From JASLMY01 sp965226475 (lineage in GTDB: Bacteria; Pseudomonadota; Alphaproteobacteria; GCA-2731375), in assembly GCA_965226475.1 (NCBI GenBank), contig CBDDDJ010000002.1, positions 930,001 through 994,000 of the forward strand: a stretch of DNA of 64,000 bases. Direction: 5' to 3'. Made by a program: the position numbers and the translations under genes. This document shows, piece by piece, positions 8,601 to 15,744 of this stretch. Under the pieces are notes generated by a model. It saw only the letters and a list, made by a program, of their open reading frames with translations. It did no database searches and was not told the origin of the DNA. Every line of letters starts with the position of its first letter. Position 1 is the stretch's first letter.

Positions 8601-9433
8601 GGTTTCACATGCCTCCAGGCGAGACCGTCGGCGATTGCGGCCAAGGTCCATTGGCAATAGGAGAGGTTGCAAAGGAAACGCAGCCGATCCGCGTCGGCCG
8701 GAAAATCCGGGTCCTCGATGTCGCCGAGTTCGGTGTTGCGGAGCGCCGTCGTGACCGCGCCACCGACGGCGCATGTCGGGACCCCGGCGATCAACGCATC
8801 GACGCAGGCCCCGCTGCCGTGCGTGACCAGCGCGTGGGCGTCCGCCAGAAGACAGGCCAGCCGCCCCCCGACCGGCGGGCACGAAGCCTCTCCGTCCGCC
8901 AGGGGCCTGGCGCCCCGCCAACTCGGTTTCGGGCGATAGACGATCGGGCGTTCGGTCGCGCGCCGGATCTTCCCCAGCAGCGCCGTCGCATGGACCGTCG
9001 CGTCACCGTAGCCATGCCAGTCGCAGTATTTCTGGCTGGAGAGGGCCAGGACGACATGGCGCCCCCGCCGCCGTTCCGCCAGCCGAATGCCGTGTGCTTC
9101 CCAACGATCCGGCGGCGCGGCGATATCCATCACGTAGCGCGTCGGCTGGTGGCTCGCGACGGAAAAACGGATGAAGTCGTTCCGCCGTCCGACGTGGGCC
9201 TTGTCCAGCAACACCGCCTCGTAGCCGACGGCCTTGTAGGCGTGGAAGTGCCGCGCCTTCGTCACCCCCCACATGAGCGCCACGTCGCAGTCGCGAACCG
9301 GAATGTCCGGTTCGCCGTCGCCGTTCAGCGGATGCGCGACGAAGCCGTCGCCTTCCGCTTCGATGCCCTTCATCAGCGCGGCGGCAATTCGCCCCTCGCG
9401 TCGATGCCCGCCGATCAGATAGGCGGCCCTCAC
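8576..9433 (-). CDS. KpsC/KpsS-like protein, third of three tandem paralogues
   Basis: The GTG start at 9433 overlaps the previous stop (GTGA) and gives 285 residues. It shares three signatures with the two preceding genes: RPIVYRPKPSW near residue 162, an HALVTHGSGACVDALIAGVP strand-loop near 200, and a terminal YCQWTLAAIADG near 259. The middle motif is typical of the nucleotide-sugar-binding half of capsule Kps proteins and CDP-glycerol glycerophosphotransferase-like enzymes. It is cytosolic. A role as a transferase acting on a surface or virion glycan is inferred. Confidence 0.65.
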   Translation of the reverse strand: MRAAYLIGGHRREGRIAAALMKGIEAEGDGFVAHPLNGDGEPDIPVRDCDVALMWGVTKARHFHAYKAVGYEAVLLDKAHVGRRNDFIRFSVASHQPTRYVMDIAAPPDRWEAHGIRLAERRRGRHVVLALSSQKYCDWHGYGDATVHATALLGKIRRATERPIVYRPKPSWRGARPLADGEASCPPVGGRLACLLADAHALVTHGSGACVDALIAGVPTCAVGGAVTTALRNTELGDIEDPDFPADADRLRFLCNLSYCQWTLAAIADGLAWRHVKPWIGTKLE

Positions 9434-10266
9434 GGGATATGCGCCTTCAAAAAGTCCCAACACGCGCCCGAGCGCATCTCCGCCGGAGTCCACTGGCACC
9501 AGGCGAGATCGGCGAAAAAGGCATTTCGGTCGGCGTCCCGGCGGGGCCGCTCGATATCCATCGGGCTTTTCATGGACACCTCCCGCGCCACCCCCGCCTC
9601 CGCGTAGCAGGGGACCCCCATGACCAGCCCGTCGATGGCGACGTTGGAATGACGCGTCACCACGGCCCAGCTCCGCTTCAAGACGACGCCGAGCTTTTCG
9701 TCCGGCGCGCTGAAGCCCGCGCCCTCGATCGGCGGCGGATCGCGCCACGTCGGCGTCGGCTTCGGCCGGTAGATGATCGGGCGATCGGTGTACGGGCGGA
9801 GCCGTTCGATCACCTCGCGCTCCCACGCCTGGGGATCGAGACCCAGCTCGATCGCCGCGCGCGCCGATGTTCCGGCGACCAGGATGTGCTCGCCCTCGCA
9901 CGTCCACGGCGCGACCGCGATCCGCAGCGCCTCGAAGCGGCTCGACGGGAAACCCCGCCCGATCATGTCCACCGGGTGGCGTCCGTTCACCGAGACTTTG
10001 TGATGGCCCTCGAGCTGCCGTCCGGCGGGCTTGCGGTGCCAGAATCCGAGGTCGATGCAGACGAAGTTCCCTCCGGCCCTCCGATACGCCTCGAACGCGG
10101 GCTGGTTCGACCAGCCGTAGGCGATCAGCAGGTCGCCGGTGACGGCGCCGCTCCAGCGCCGGGTCAGCCCGGGCCGCGATCCGTGTCGCCGCAGGCCCGC
10201 CGCCATCGCCTCGCCCACATGCCGGGCCCGGCGGTTAGGGGATGCGCACAGGATCTCGATCTTCAC
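9430..10266 (-). CDS. KpsC/KpsS-like protein, second of three tandem paralogues
   Basis: Read from the GTG at 10266 (VKIEILCASPN), which overlaps the previous gene by 32 bp; 278 residues. It has RPIIYRPKPTPTW near residue 162, SWAVVTRHSNVAIDGLVMGVP near 199 with the His-Ser-Asn that binds nucleotide in Kps-like proteins, and LAWCQWTPAEMRSG near 254. The N-terminal half (LLIAYGWSNQPAFEAYRRAG) resembles the acceptor domain of GT-B folds. It is linked to both neighbours by overlapping stop/start codons. Confidence 0.65.
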   Translation of the reverse strand: MKIEILCASPNRRARHVGEAMAAGLRRHGSRPGLTRRWSGAVTGDLLIAYGWSNQPAFEAYRRAGGNFVCIDLGFWHRKPAGRQLEGHHKVSVNGRHPVDMIGRGFPSSRFEALRIAVAPWTCEGEHILVAGTSARAAIELGLDPQAWEREVIERLRPYTDRPIIYRPKPTPTWRDPPPIEGAGFSAPDEKLGVVLKRSWAVVTRHSNVAIDGLVMGVPCYAEAGVAREVSMKSPMDIERPRRDADRNAFFADLAWCQWTPAEMRSGACWDFLKAHIP

Positions 10267-11074
10267 GCAGCAGGTGCCTCGCCGCTTCGCCCGCGCCGAT
10301 CTCGGAGAGCGACCATTGCGCCCAGGCGAGATCCTCGAAGGCCCGCCGCCGCGCCGTATTGCTCCGCTTCGGTCGCTCCAGCCGGGCCAGCCCCTTCGGG
10401 GCCGCGCCCTCGGCCACGATATGCGGTGCTTCGTGGAAGGCCGGGACGCCATGGCGCAGGGCCACCGTCGCGGCGTTGCTCGACCAGACGACGACGGCCC
10501 AGGCCCCGCGCAGATGGTCGACCAGCGGCTCCTCGTGATTCAGAACCCGGTCATATGCCGCCGTCGGCATCTTGCGCCGCCGTTTCGGATGCGGGCGGAA
10601 CCAGATCGGCCGCTTCGTCGCCTGGCGCAGCCGGTCGTGAACGTCGTCCGGCCAGGCATCGGGCATGGCCATGGCGTTGTAGCCGAAGCCCCGCTGACCG
10701 CAGACGAGCACGTGGTCGCCGTCACGGCGCCAAGGGGCGGGATCGATGCCGAAGCGAGCGAAGCGCCCGGGCCCGCCGGGCTTCCAGGTCCCCGATCCGT
10801 TGTGACCCCATAGCGCCAGCGCGATGTGTTTCTCGCCGTTCACCCGGCGGAAATAGGCCTCTTCACAGACGATATGCCGCGCGCCGGCGGCCTTGAATTG
10901 CGCGGACAGCGCCTCGGCGCGGCCATGGCTGTTCCAGGTGACGAGAACGTCGTCGGATCGGATCGCCGCCGGCCCGCCATGGCGGACGTCGTAACCATTG
11001 GCCCGCAGCCCTTGCTCGATCGCCTCGTGGCGGCCGTCCTCAAAGCGTGTCGGCAGCAGCGACCAGGCGATCAT
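10235..11074 (-). CDS. KpsC/KpsS-like protein, first of three tandem paralogues
   Basis: A 279-residue protein starting MIAWSLLPTRFEDG. It carries RPIWFRPHPKRR near residue 155, AWAVVVWSSNAATVALRHGVP near 191 and LAWAQWSLSEIGAG near 249. These align in order and spacing with the two genes that follow, so the three arose by tandem duplication. EEAYFRRVNGEKHIALALWG resembles the acceptor-side loop of capsule Kps transferases. Its start overlaps the HAD-like gene stop by 4 bp. Function as a glycosyl- or phosphoglycosyl-transferase is inferred. Confidence 0.65.
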   Translation of the reverse strand: MIAWSLLPTRFEDGRHEAIEQGLRANGYDVRHGGPAAIRSDDVLVTWNSHGRAEALSAQFKAAGARHIVCEEAYFRRVNGEKHIALALWGHNGSGTWKPGGPGRFARFGIDPAPWRRDGDHVLVCGQRGFGYNAMAMPDAWPDDVHDRLRQATKRPIWFRPHPKRRRKMPTAAYDRVLNHEEPLVDHLRGAWAVVVWSSNAATVALRHGVPAFHEAPHIVAEGAAPKGLARLERPKRSNTARRRAFEDLAWAQWSLSEIGAGEAARHLLREDRDPVRIP

Positions 11075-11436
11075 CTCAGGAATTCACCTCCCGGCGTGAG
11101 GCGGGCGAAACGGCGATGCCACTCCGGCTTGTCGTCGATCACGCCGTCGCCCTTTTGCGGCTTGTCCAGGTAGCCGTCCGCCAGATCCTGGAGGCCGCAG
11201 ACCCGCGCCGCCCAGCGCGCGTGTTCCGCGCCGTTGCCCGACCAGACGAAGAGCTTCGAGAGGGGGTTTTCCCCCCGCCAGGCGACGAGCGCGTCGACGA
11301 GTTCGATATTGACCGCCGGCGCCTGACCATGGCCGCGCTGGCCCGGTCGCGGGACATCGCCGAGCTCGTCGCCCGGCCAGAACAGGAGCGTGCCGTCGAC
11401 ATCGACGAAGAGACGCGCCAAGGGAGGAATGAACAT
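11071..11436 (-). CDS. Small HAD-like phosphatase domain protein
   Basis: The ATG at 11436 overlaps the preceding stop by one base (TGATG). The 121-residue protein shows HAD motif I LFVDVDGTL with Asp12/Asp14, a motif II-like FVWSGNG (Ser66) and motif IV VIDDKPEWH (Asp101/Asp102). It has no cap domain and is close to the minimal HAD core. HAD phosphatases in nucleotide-sugar pathways remove a phosphate from sugar-phosphate intermediates; that role is inferred here from neighbours. It is linked to both neighbours by overlapping codons. Confidence 0.7.
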   Translation of the reverse strand: MFIPPLARLFVDVDGTLLFWPGDELGDVPRPGQRGHGQAPAVNIELVDALVAWRGENPLSKLFVWSGNGAEHARWAARVCGLQDLADGYLDKPQKGDGVIDDKPEWHRRFARLTPGGEFLR

Positions 11437-12041
11437 CAAAGCACCTCGTCGAGCCGGTGGGTCGGCCAGATGGTGAGCGCGCTGTCGGGCGTCGCGTTGA
11501 CGACCTCGACGCCGAGCCGGTCCAGCGCCGCCTTCAGCGTGGGGAACTTGGGCAACATGACGGCGGCGAAGACCGAGGGCTTGGTCGCCACGGGATGCTC
11601 GCCGAACCAGTGGGTGCGCCCGTCCGGGGCCGGCTTCATGTCGTAACCCAGCAGGACGATCCGCCGCGCGCCCAGATGGACCGCCAGATGGATCGCCTGA
11701 TAGCCCCCGTTGGCGCCGGTTCGAAGACGGCGCCGGTCCGGATCGAAGCCCAGCTCGCCCGAGTTCCCCAACAGCTTGATGTCCGCCTCGCCCGTCTCTT
11801 CCAACGAGACCTTCAAGCCCGGGAATTCCGGCACGCCGCCGTGCCAGCGCCACCACTTCCTGTCGCAGCCGTAAAGCACGTCGGCCCAGGGCGCCAGGCG
11901 ATGGGCGTCGTTGACGGCGACAACCCGCGCCTTGCCTTCGACGCGGTCGACGTCCCCGGCCGTCAGGCTGGGCCCGCCCCCGATGCAGACGACCGTCTCG
12001 CCCTCGAAGAGCGGCGGCACCGGCCAGAAGCGCGCCGTCAT
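11436..12041 (-). CDS. GGGPSL-motif protein (DUF115/MptE-like)
   Basis: The ATG at 12041 overlaps the preceding stop (ATGA); 201 residues. The N-terminal TVVCIGGGPSLTAGDV (GGGPSL at 21-26), AVNDAHRLAPWADVLYGCD and GYDMKPAPDG are hallmarks of DUF115/MptE-like domains. These are common in phages and in flagellin- or surface-glycan-modifying loci, where some act as sugar-transfer proteins (Maf-type). It is cytosolic. A direct role in transferring an activated sugar acid is possible but not proven by the sequence. Confidence 0.6.
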   Translation of the reverse strand: MTARFWPVPPLFEGETVVCIGGGPSLTAGDVDRVEGKARVVAVNDAHRLAPWADVLYGCDRKWWRWHGGVPEFPGLKVSLEETGEADIKLLGNSGELGFDPDRRRLRTGANGGYQAIHLAVHLGARRIVLLGYDMKPAPDGRTHWFGEHPVATKPSVFAAVMLPKFPTLKAALDRLGVEVVNATPDSALTIWPTHRLDEVL

Positions 12042-12370
12042 GCGTCGCCCGGCCGATCGGCATGAACCAGCGGCGGATATCGAACCCGATTCCAGCGGCC
12101 CTCGAGCGGCACGCAGGCGACCGTGTCGCCATGACCCATCGCGCGCAGCCAATCGCGGTGCCCGGCCGAGCGGGCCGGCTTCGCCTCCACCGCGACGCCC
12201 CGGAACCGGTCGGCCAGGAGCGCGGTGGTATTGTTCTCGGCCCCCTTGCCCGAGCCGATTTCGAGAAAGCGCCGGTCGGGCTCGACCACGCGCGCGAGGA
12301 GATGACGGATAATGCCGTCCTCGCCGTTCTGGCCGTGGACGCGGTCCTCGATATCGGTGAGCCGGATCAT
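12038..12370 (-). CDS. Short FkbM-like SAM methyltransferase domain (possibly truncated)
   Basis: A 110-residue protein with a GQNGEDGIIRHLL opening, typical of FkbM-like and related methyltransferases, and FLEIGSGKGAENNTT as the SAM-binding loop. VAVEAKPARSAGHR would be the acidic loop after strand 2. Family members are generally 200-280 residues, so this copy lacks most of the C-terminal half and may be inactive or a minimal variant. It is the first gene of the overlapping cargo run, after a gap on the tape-measure side that holds the plus-strand lipoprotein gene. Confidence 0.55.
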   Translation of the reverse strand: MIRLTDIEDRVHGQNGEDGIIRHLLARVVEPDRRFLEIGSGKGAENNTTALLADRFRGVAVEAKPARSAGHRDWLRAMGHGDTVACVPLEGRWNRVRYPPLVHADRPGDA

Positions 12371-12497
12371 GGCCAGCCGTCCCCTTCCACGCCCCGCGCC
12401 GCCGAATCGACGACACGGAGCGAATGTCGAAAATGTTCCCGTTTATTTTCGCGATTCCAGCGTTATCCTGGCAACCGTGGAGGCATGGAGATGCCCG

Positions 12498-12746
12498 ATG
12501 AAACTCACAATGACACTGTTCGCCCTGTTGGCCCTGGCCGGCTGCGCGACACCCGTTTCCCCCCATGCCTCGGACACGGCCAAGGGCTTGGTCGCCGGGT
12601 GCGATACGGGCTATTGGCGGGCGGGTAATTGGACGACCCGATACAACAAGGACGAGGAGCTGTACCAAAACAACGACGAATATCGCAAAGCCTGGGATAA
12701 GGCTTATTTCAGGTGCTATCGTCGCGAAAAGGGCGTCGACCAATAG
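12498..12746 (+). CDS. Small lipoprotein encoded against the phage operon (moron candidate)
   Basis: An 82-residue protein with a lipoprotein signal: a Lys-start, a hydrophobic run and the lipobox LALAGC followed by Ala, so Cys17 should be lipidated. The mature part is small and charged (WTTRYNKDEELYQNNDEYR). It is the only plus-strand gene inside the minus-strand structural block and lies between the tape-measure end and the cargo. GGAGGCATGGAG lies upstream of the ATG. A weak TATCCT-like -10 sits about 35 bp before the start. A prophage gene expressed in the lysogen, for example in the envelope, is an inference. Confidence 0.65.
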   Translation: MKLTMTLFALLALAGCATPVSPHASDTAKGLVAGCDTGYWRAGNWTTRYNKDEELYQNNDEYRKAWDKAYFRCYRREKGVDQ

Positions 12747-12751
12747 TTCGG

Positions 12752-13696
12752 CTAAAGACGTTGTAATATCGGCAACAATTGCTCGACTATGTCCTGTCCA
12801 ATCTGGGTCGCCGAGAAGCGCGCCGTATCCGTGCCGCCGCCTTCGATGTTGACGACGATGGCGCCGGGGTGGATGTGGACATTTCGATCGACCGGTCCGG
12901 TTCTTCCGTTGGTCGGCGTAATATCGACCAGTTCGCCTGGCGAGAGCATCAAGGGTACCGGAATTGAATCCGGCCCGCCGCGGCCGCCGACACGAAAGGC
13001 ACCGCCCCGGTCGAAGCCGGTCACCGCCGGATCGATCGCCGGCGTGACACTGGTATCGGCGAAAAGAGAGCTTAGCCCGCTGGTCAGAATATTCGTCGCT
13101 CTTTCGAACACGCTACCCGTAATCGATTGTAAGCCGCTGCCGGCGAGACCGGCGAGCGGCTCCAGCGCTGTCTTGCGCAGGATGATGTTGATCAGGTCCC
13201 GCTCGATCCGCTTCAGCACGACCGACAGCTTCTCGCCCTCGACGACGAGGTCGGAAACGGCATCGCCGATGGTCGTGTTCACCTCGGTTTGAAGCGCGAC
13301 CACACGTTCGAGAATCCGTGTTTCCTCCGAGAGTCCCTCGATGTCCTCGCGCTCCGACGGCAGCAGGGCGAGGCCCTTCTTGCGCAAGTCCCGTTGCAGC
13401 CTCAACAGCGGCAACAGTTTCTCGTTACCGGCGATCCGTTGCTTCAGGACTTCGAGCGCCTTTTCCTGCTCGTCGATGGTGGCCTGGACCGTCTTGCGCC
13501 GCTCCCCCGCCTCCTCGACCCGCGCCGAGCGGTCGAGCAAGTCCAGCGCCGTCGCGTGGCCGGGCGGGATGCCCGCGAGCCGCCTGTTCATGGCCTCGCT
13601 CGCCCGTTTTACCTCGGCGTCCGCCAGCTCCAGTTTCCGCCTGAGCGGCGCCAGGTCGGCATCCAGGCGGAGGTTCAGTTCCTCGATGGTGGTCAT
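12752..13696 (-). CDS. Short phage tail tape-measure protein (GTA gp11-like)
   Basis: A 314-residue protein with a long N-terminal coiled coil (heptads through residues 5-150). A C-terminal block follows that is widely seen in alphaproteobacterial phage tape measures (GGRGGPDSIPVPLMLSPGE). Tape measures set tail length; this one is short, which would predict a short tail if nothing is missing. Its start overlaps the preceding chaperone stop by 4 bp. Its 3' end is 6 bp from the opposite-strand lipoprotein gene. Confidence 0.8.
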   Translation of the reverse strand: MTTIEELNLRLDADLAPLRRKLELADAEVKRASEAMNRRLAGIPPGHATALDLLDRSARVEEAGERRKTVQATIDEQEKALEVLKQRIAGNEKLLPLLRLQRDLRKKGLALLPSEREDIEGLSEETRILERVVALQTEVNTTIGDAVSDLVVEGEKLSVVLKRIERDLINIILRKTALEPLAGLAGSGLQSITGSVFERATNILTSGLSSLFADTSVTPAIDPAVTGFDRGGAFRVGGRGGPDSIPVPLMLSPGELVDITPTNGRTGPVDRNVHIHPGAIVVNIEGGGTDTARFSATQIGQDIVEQLLPILQRL

Positions 13697-13944
13697 GACC
13701 CGGCCATCTCCCGCCTCGCCGCGCGGCGGATCGAGCCCGTGCGATGGGGCGCGGCATCGATCAGGGCCCGCAGGCGGCCGCGGTCCGGCGGCCCCGCCCG
13801 GCGGAGGTCGATCCCCTCCGCCCGGGCGCGTGCCTCGAGCGCGGCCGACAGTTCGACCGGTGTCGCGGCCCAGAAGGACTCCGGCGGCCAGCCGAGCCGG
13901 CCGACCGCGACACCGAGACAGGCCCGCAAGGGATAGCCGCTCAT
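13693..13944 (-). CDS. Phage tail assembly chaperone (rcc01693/TIGR02216 family)
   Basis: An 83-residue protein starting at ATG 13944, inside the last codons of the preceding gene (ATGA). GWPPESFWAATPVEL is the family's conserved segment in RcGTA-type clusters. These small proteins lie between gp10 and the tape measure and are thought to chaperone tape-measure assembly. Length and position are normal. Confidence 0.85.
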   Translation of the reverse strand: MSGYPLRACLGVAVGRLGWPPESFWAATPVELSAALEARARAEGIDLRRAGPPDRGRLRALIDAAPHRTGSIRRAARREMAGS

Positions 13945-14342
13945 GGCGCCGCGTCCGTGCCCGCCCGCGCGTCGTCCGGCGGCTCGGGCGTCGCCAAGGC
14001 CCGGTCCGGCACCGCGGGCCTCACGTCCTCGTCCGTCATGATGTTGGCGCAAAGGGTAAGCGCGGCCGGCACGAAATGCATTGCCCCCTTGGCGACGACC
14101 GCGTCCCGCACATCGCGAGGGTCGACGCCGTCGTCGTGCGCCAACCCCGCCGTCAGAATGGTGACCAGGTGCGATACCTTCCACTCGCCGGCGATGAAAT
14201 CGCGGACCAACCGCGCGATCCCGCAACCGCACTCGTCCTCGACCGCGGCAATGAACCGGAAGGTCGGGCGGAGCGCGAATTGCTTGTCCCGCCCGGCGAT
14301 CGGCAGGGTGATGGCGACCTCGCCCCGGTGCGTGTTGGCCAT
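13941..14342 (-). CDS. GTA gp10-like tail assembly chaperone (GTA-TAC family)
   Basis: A 133-residue protein opening with MANTHRGEVAITLPIAG and LRPTFRFIAAVEDECGCGI, typical of the gene-transfer-agent family proteins found next to TIGR02216. It has an acidic Pro/Ala-rich tail. It follows the DUF3168 tail terminator by 60 bp. In RcGTA-type modules the major tail protein gene lies between these two; here there is no room for it. Confidence 0.85.
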   Translation of the reverse strand: MANTHRGEVAITLPIAGRDKQFALRPTFRFIAAVEDECGCGIARLVRDFIAGEWKVSHLVTILTAGLAHDDGVDPRDVRDAVVAKGAMHFVPAALTLCANIMTDEDVRPAVPDRALATPEPPDDARAGTDAAP

Positions 14343-14402
14343 GGATACATCCCCTGTGTGGTCTGTTGGAAATTGTCGGCGCGCCGGTTCCGGGATCCGA
14401 CG

Positions 14403-14819
14403 TCACGGCACCTCGCAGGTGAGAAAGCGAAACCGCTGCACGCCGTGGCGGGTCCGCCCGTCGGCCTCGACGAAGACGTCGGAGAACTCGAAGCGGGATG
14501 ACACCAGGTCGTGCCCCGAAACGGGAAAACCCGCCTCGTGCAGCACGCCCAGCACGGCGGCCATGATCAGCTTGATGTCGCGCAGGCCCCGGTGCGCGTC
14601 GTCCCAGGCATGGATGGCGACGGTGGCGCTCATCCCCTCCGTCGTCTTGGTCGAAAAGGGGGCCTGGGCGATGTCGCCGATGGTGACGTAGGGCGGTGCC
14701 GCCGTCTGGCCGACGTCGTCGTGGACGCCATCGGCGCCGACCAGCGCGACCAGTGCCGCATCGGCGCGTAGCGCGGCGAAGATCCCCTGTTGCAACGGCC
14801 ATTGCACGTCGTGGCTCAT
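14403..14819 (-). CDS. DUF3168 tail terminator (GTA gp8-like)
   Basis: A 138-residue protein with the usual start (WPLQQGIFAALRADAAL), a TIGDIAQAPFSTK core and the VAIHAWDDAHRGL segment. DUF3168 proteins cap the tail tube and join it to the head connector. It sits 15 bp downstream of the HK97 gp10-like gene and is normal in length. Confidence 0.85.
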   Translation of the reverse strand: MSHDVQWPLQQGIFAALRADAALVALVGADGVHDDVGQTAAPPYVTIGDIAQAPFSTKTTEGMSATVAIHAWDDAHRGLRDIKLIMAAVLGVLHEAGFPVSGHDLVSSRFEFSDVFVEADGRTRHGVQRFRFLTCEVP

Positions 14820-14834
14820 CGTCCCATCGCCCCG

Positions 14835-15278
14835 TCAGCGCCCGGCCATGTCGCGGATCGCCTCGCGGACCGCCTCGGCGACCAGCTTCATGACGCGCGG
14901 CCGTGCCTTCTCCAGGCTGGGGAAGAGCCACGGGCGGGGGGCCATGTCGCGGGTGCCGAACTCCAGGTCTCGGCCCCGGGCGAGGCCGGTGCCAACGCGG
15001 GCCTCGAGACCCCGGACCTCGACCTCCAGCGAGTCGGCCAGGCGCCCGCTATCGCTTTTCGGCGGCTCGCCCGGGGCGGAGGCCTGGTGAAAACGGCCCT
15101 GGGTGCGCGGATAGACCCGCCCCGAGCGCGCGCCGGAGTCGAGCGTGGCGCGCGCCTCGCCCCGCACTTCTTCCGCCGCCTCGGCGATCGCGGGCGCGAT
15201 CGCGGCCTCGATCGCGCGCGGCAGGCTCCCCAGTTTGCGGGCGAGCGCGGCGCGGCCGGAGACCGTGACCCCGATCAT
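14835..15278 (-). CDS. HK97 gp10-like minor structural/tail-completion protein
   Basis: The ATG at 15278 overlaps the stop of a short upstream ORF (ATGA), giving 147 residues. VTVSGRAALARKLGSLPR and the C-terminal FGTRDMAPRPWLFPSLEKAR are characteristic of HK97 gp10/tail-component proteins. It belongs to the neck/tail junction set. Order connector, head closure, gp10-like, DUF3168 follows HK97-type phages. Confidence 0.8.
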   Translation of the reverse strand: MIGVTVSGRAALARKLGSLPRAIEAAIAPAIAEAAEEVRGEARATLDSGARSGRVYPRTQGRFHQASAPGEPPKSDSGRLADSLEVEVRGLEARVGTGLARGRDLEFGTRDMAPRPWLFPSLEKARPRVMKLVAEAVREAIRDMAGR

Positions 15279-15418
15279 GACGGATCCGCCGGCGCCGGGG
15301 CACGGAGATGTCCCGGCACCCCGCGCGCGCGCGACGCGCGGGTGATCGACGCGTCCAGAGCGCTCTCCACGTCCGAGGCATCGACCTCGATCCGGCTCGC
15401 GTGGCGTTGCCCTCGCAT
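15275..15418 (-). CDS. 47-residue ORF fused by overlaps into the head-tail operon
   Basis: The ATG at 15418-15416 shares a base with the head-closure stop (TGATG). Its TGA at 15275-15277 overlaps the gp10-like start (ATGA). The product (opening MRGQRHASRIEVDASDVESA) is basic, with an IEVDASDVESALDA segment resembling the start of minor tail Z/gp10-type proteins. Coupling at both ends and the lack of any other gene in this 136-bp gap support it. No function is known. Confidence 0.5.
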   Translation of the reverse strand: MRGQRHASRIEVDASDVESALDASITRASRARGVPGHLRAPAPADPS

Positions 15419-15744
15419 CAAATCGCGGTCCCTTCGATGGCTTGGATTTCGATGAAGCGGCCCCGCTCGTCGGGGTTGCGGAGCGAGACGATTCTGAAGG
15501 CGCGGACGCCCGACAGAATACGATCGGCGGCGTCGACGTCGTCGCGATGGCGGATGCGGACCCGGTAGGTGACCGGATTCTCCAACCGTTCCGCCCGGAG
15601 CCGTTCCGTGCCGGAGAGCGGGCGCACCTCGCCCCAGACCGTGGCATAGGTCGACCAGGTCCGGGCGAAGCCGCCGCCGCCGTCGGCGGTCCGCGCCTCG
15701 CGCTGGAGCGAGAGGCGATGGCGCAGGGCGCCCAGCCGGCTCAT
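15418..15744 (-). CDS. Phage head closure/head-tail adaptor (GTA gp7-like)
   Basis: A 108-residue protein with the family's signature order: LGALRHRLSLQRE at the start, TWSTYATVWGEVRPLSGTE in the middle, and YRVRIRHRDDVDAADRI. These SPP1 gp16-type proteins close the portal channel and join head to tail. It overlaps the connector by 4 bp. Confidence 0.9.
   Translation of the reverse strand: MSRLGALRHRLSLQREARTADGGGGFARTWSTYATVWGEVRPLSGTERLRAERLENPVTYRVRIRHRDDVDAADRILSGVRAFRIVSLRNPDERGRFIEIQAIEGTAI

Noticed and set aside
13693..14931. Long open frames on both strands across the phage block (for example 13693-14931 minus, 18764-20926 plus)
   Set aside because: They are Arg/Pro/Gly-rich translations antisense to, or out of frame with, clear phage genes; at this GC content long random frames are expected.
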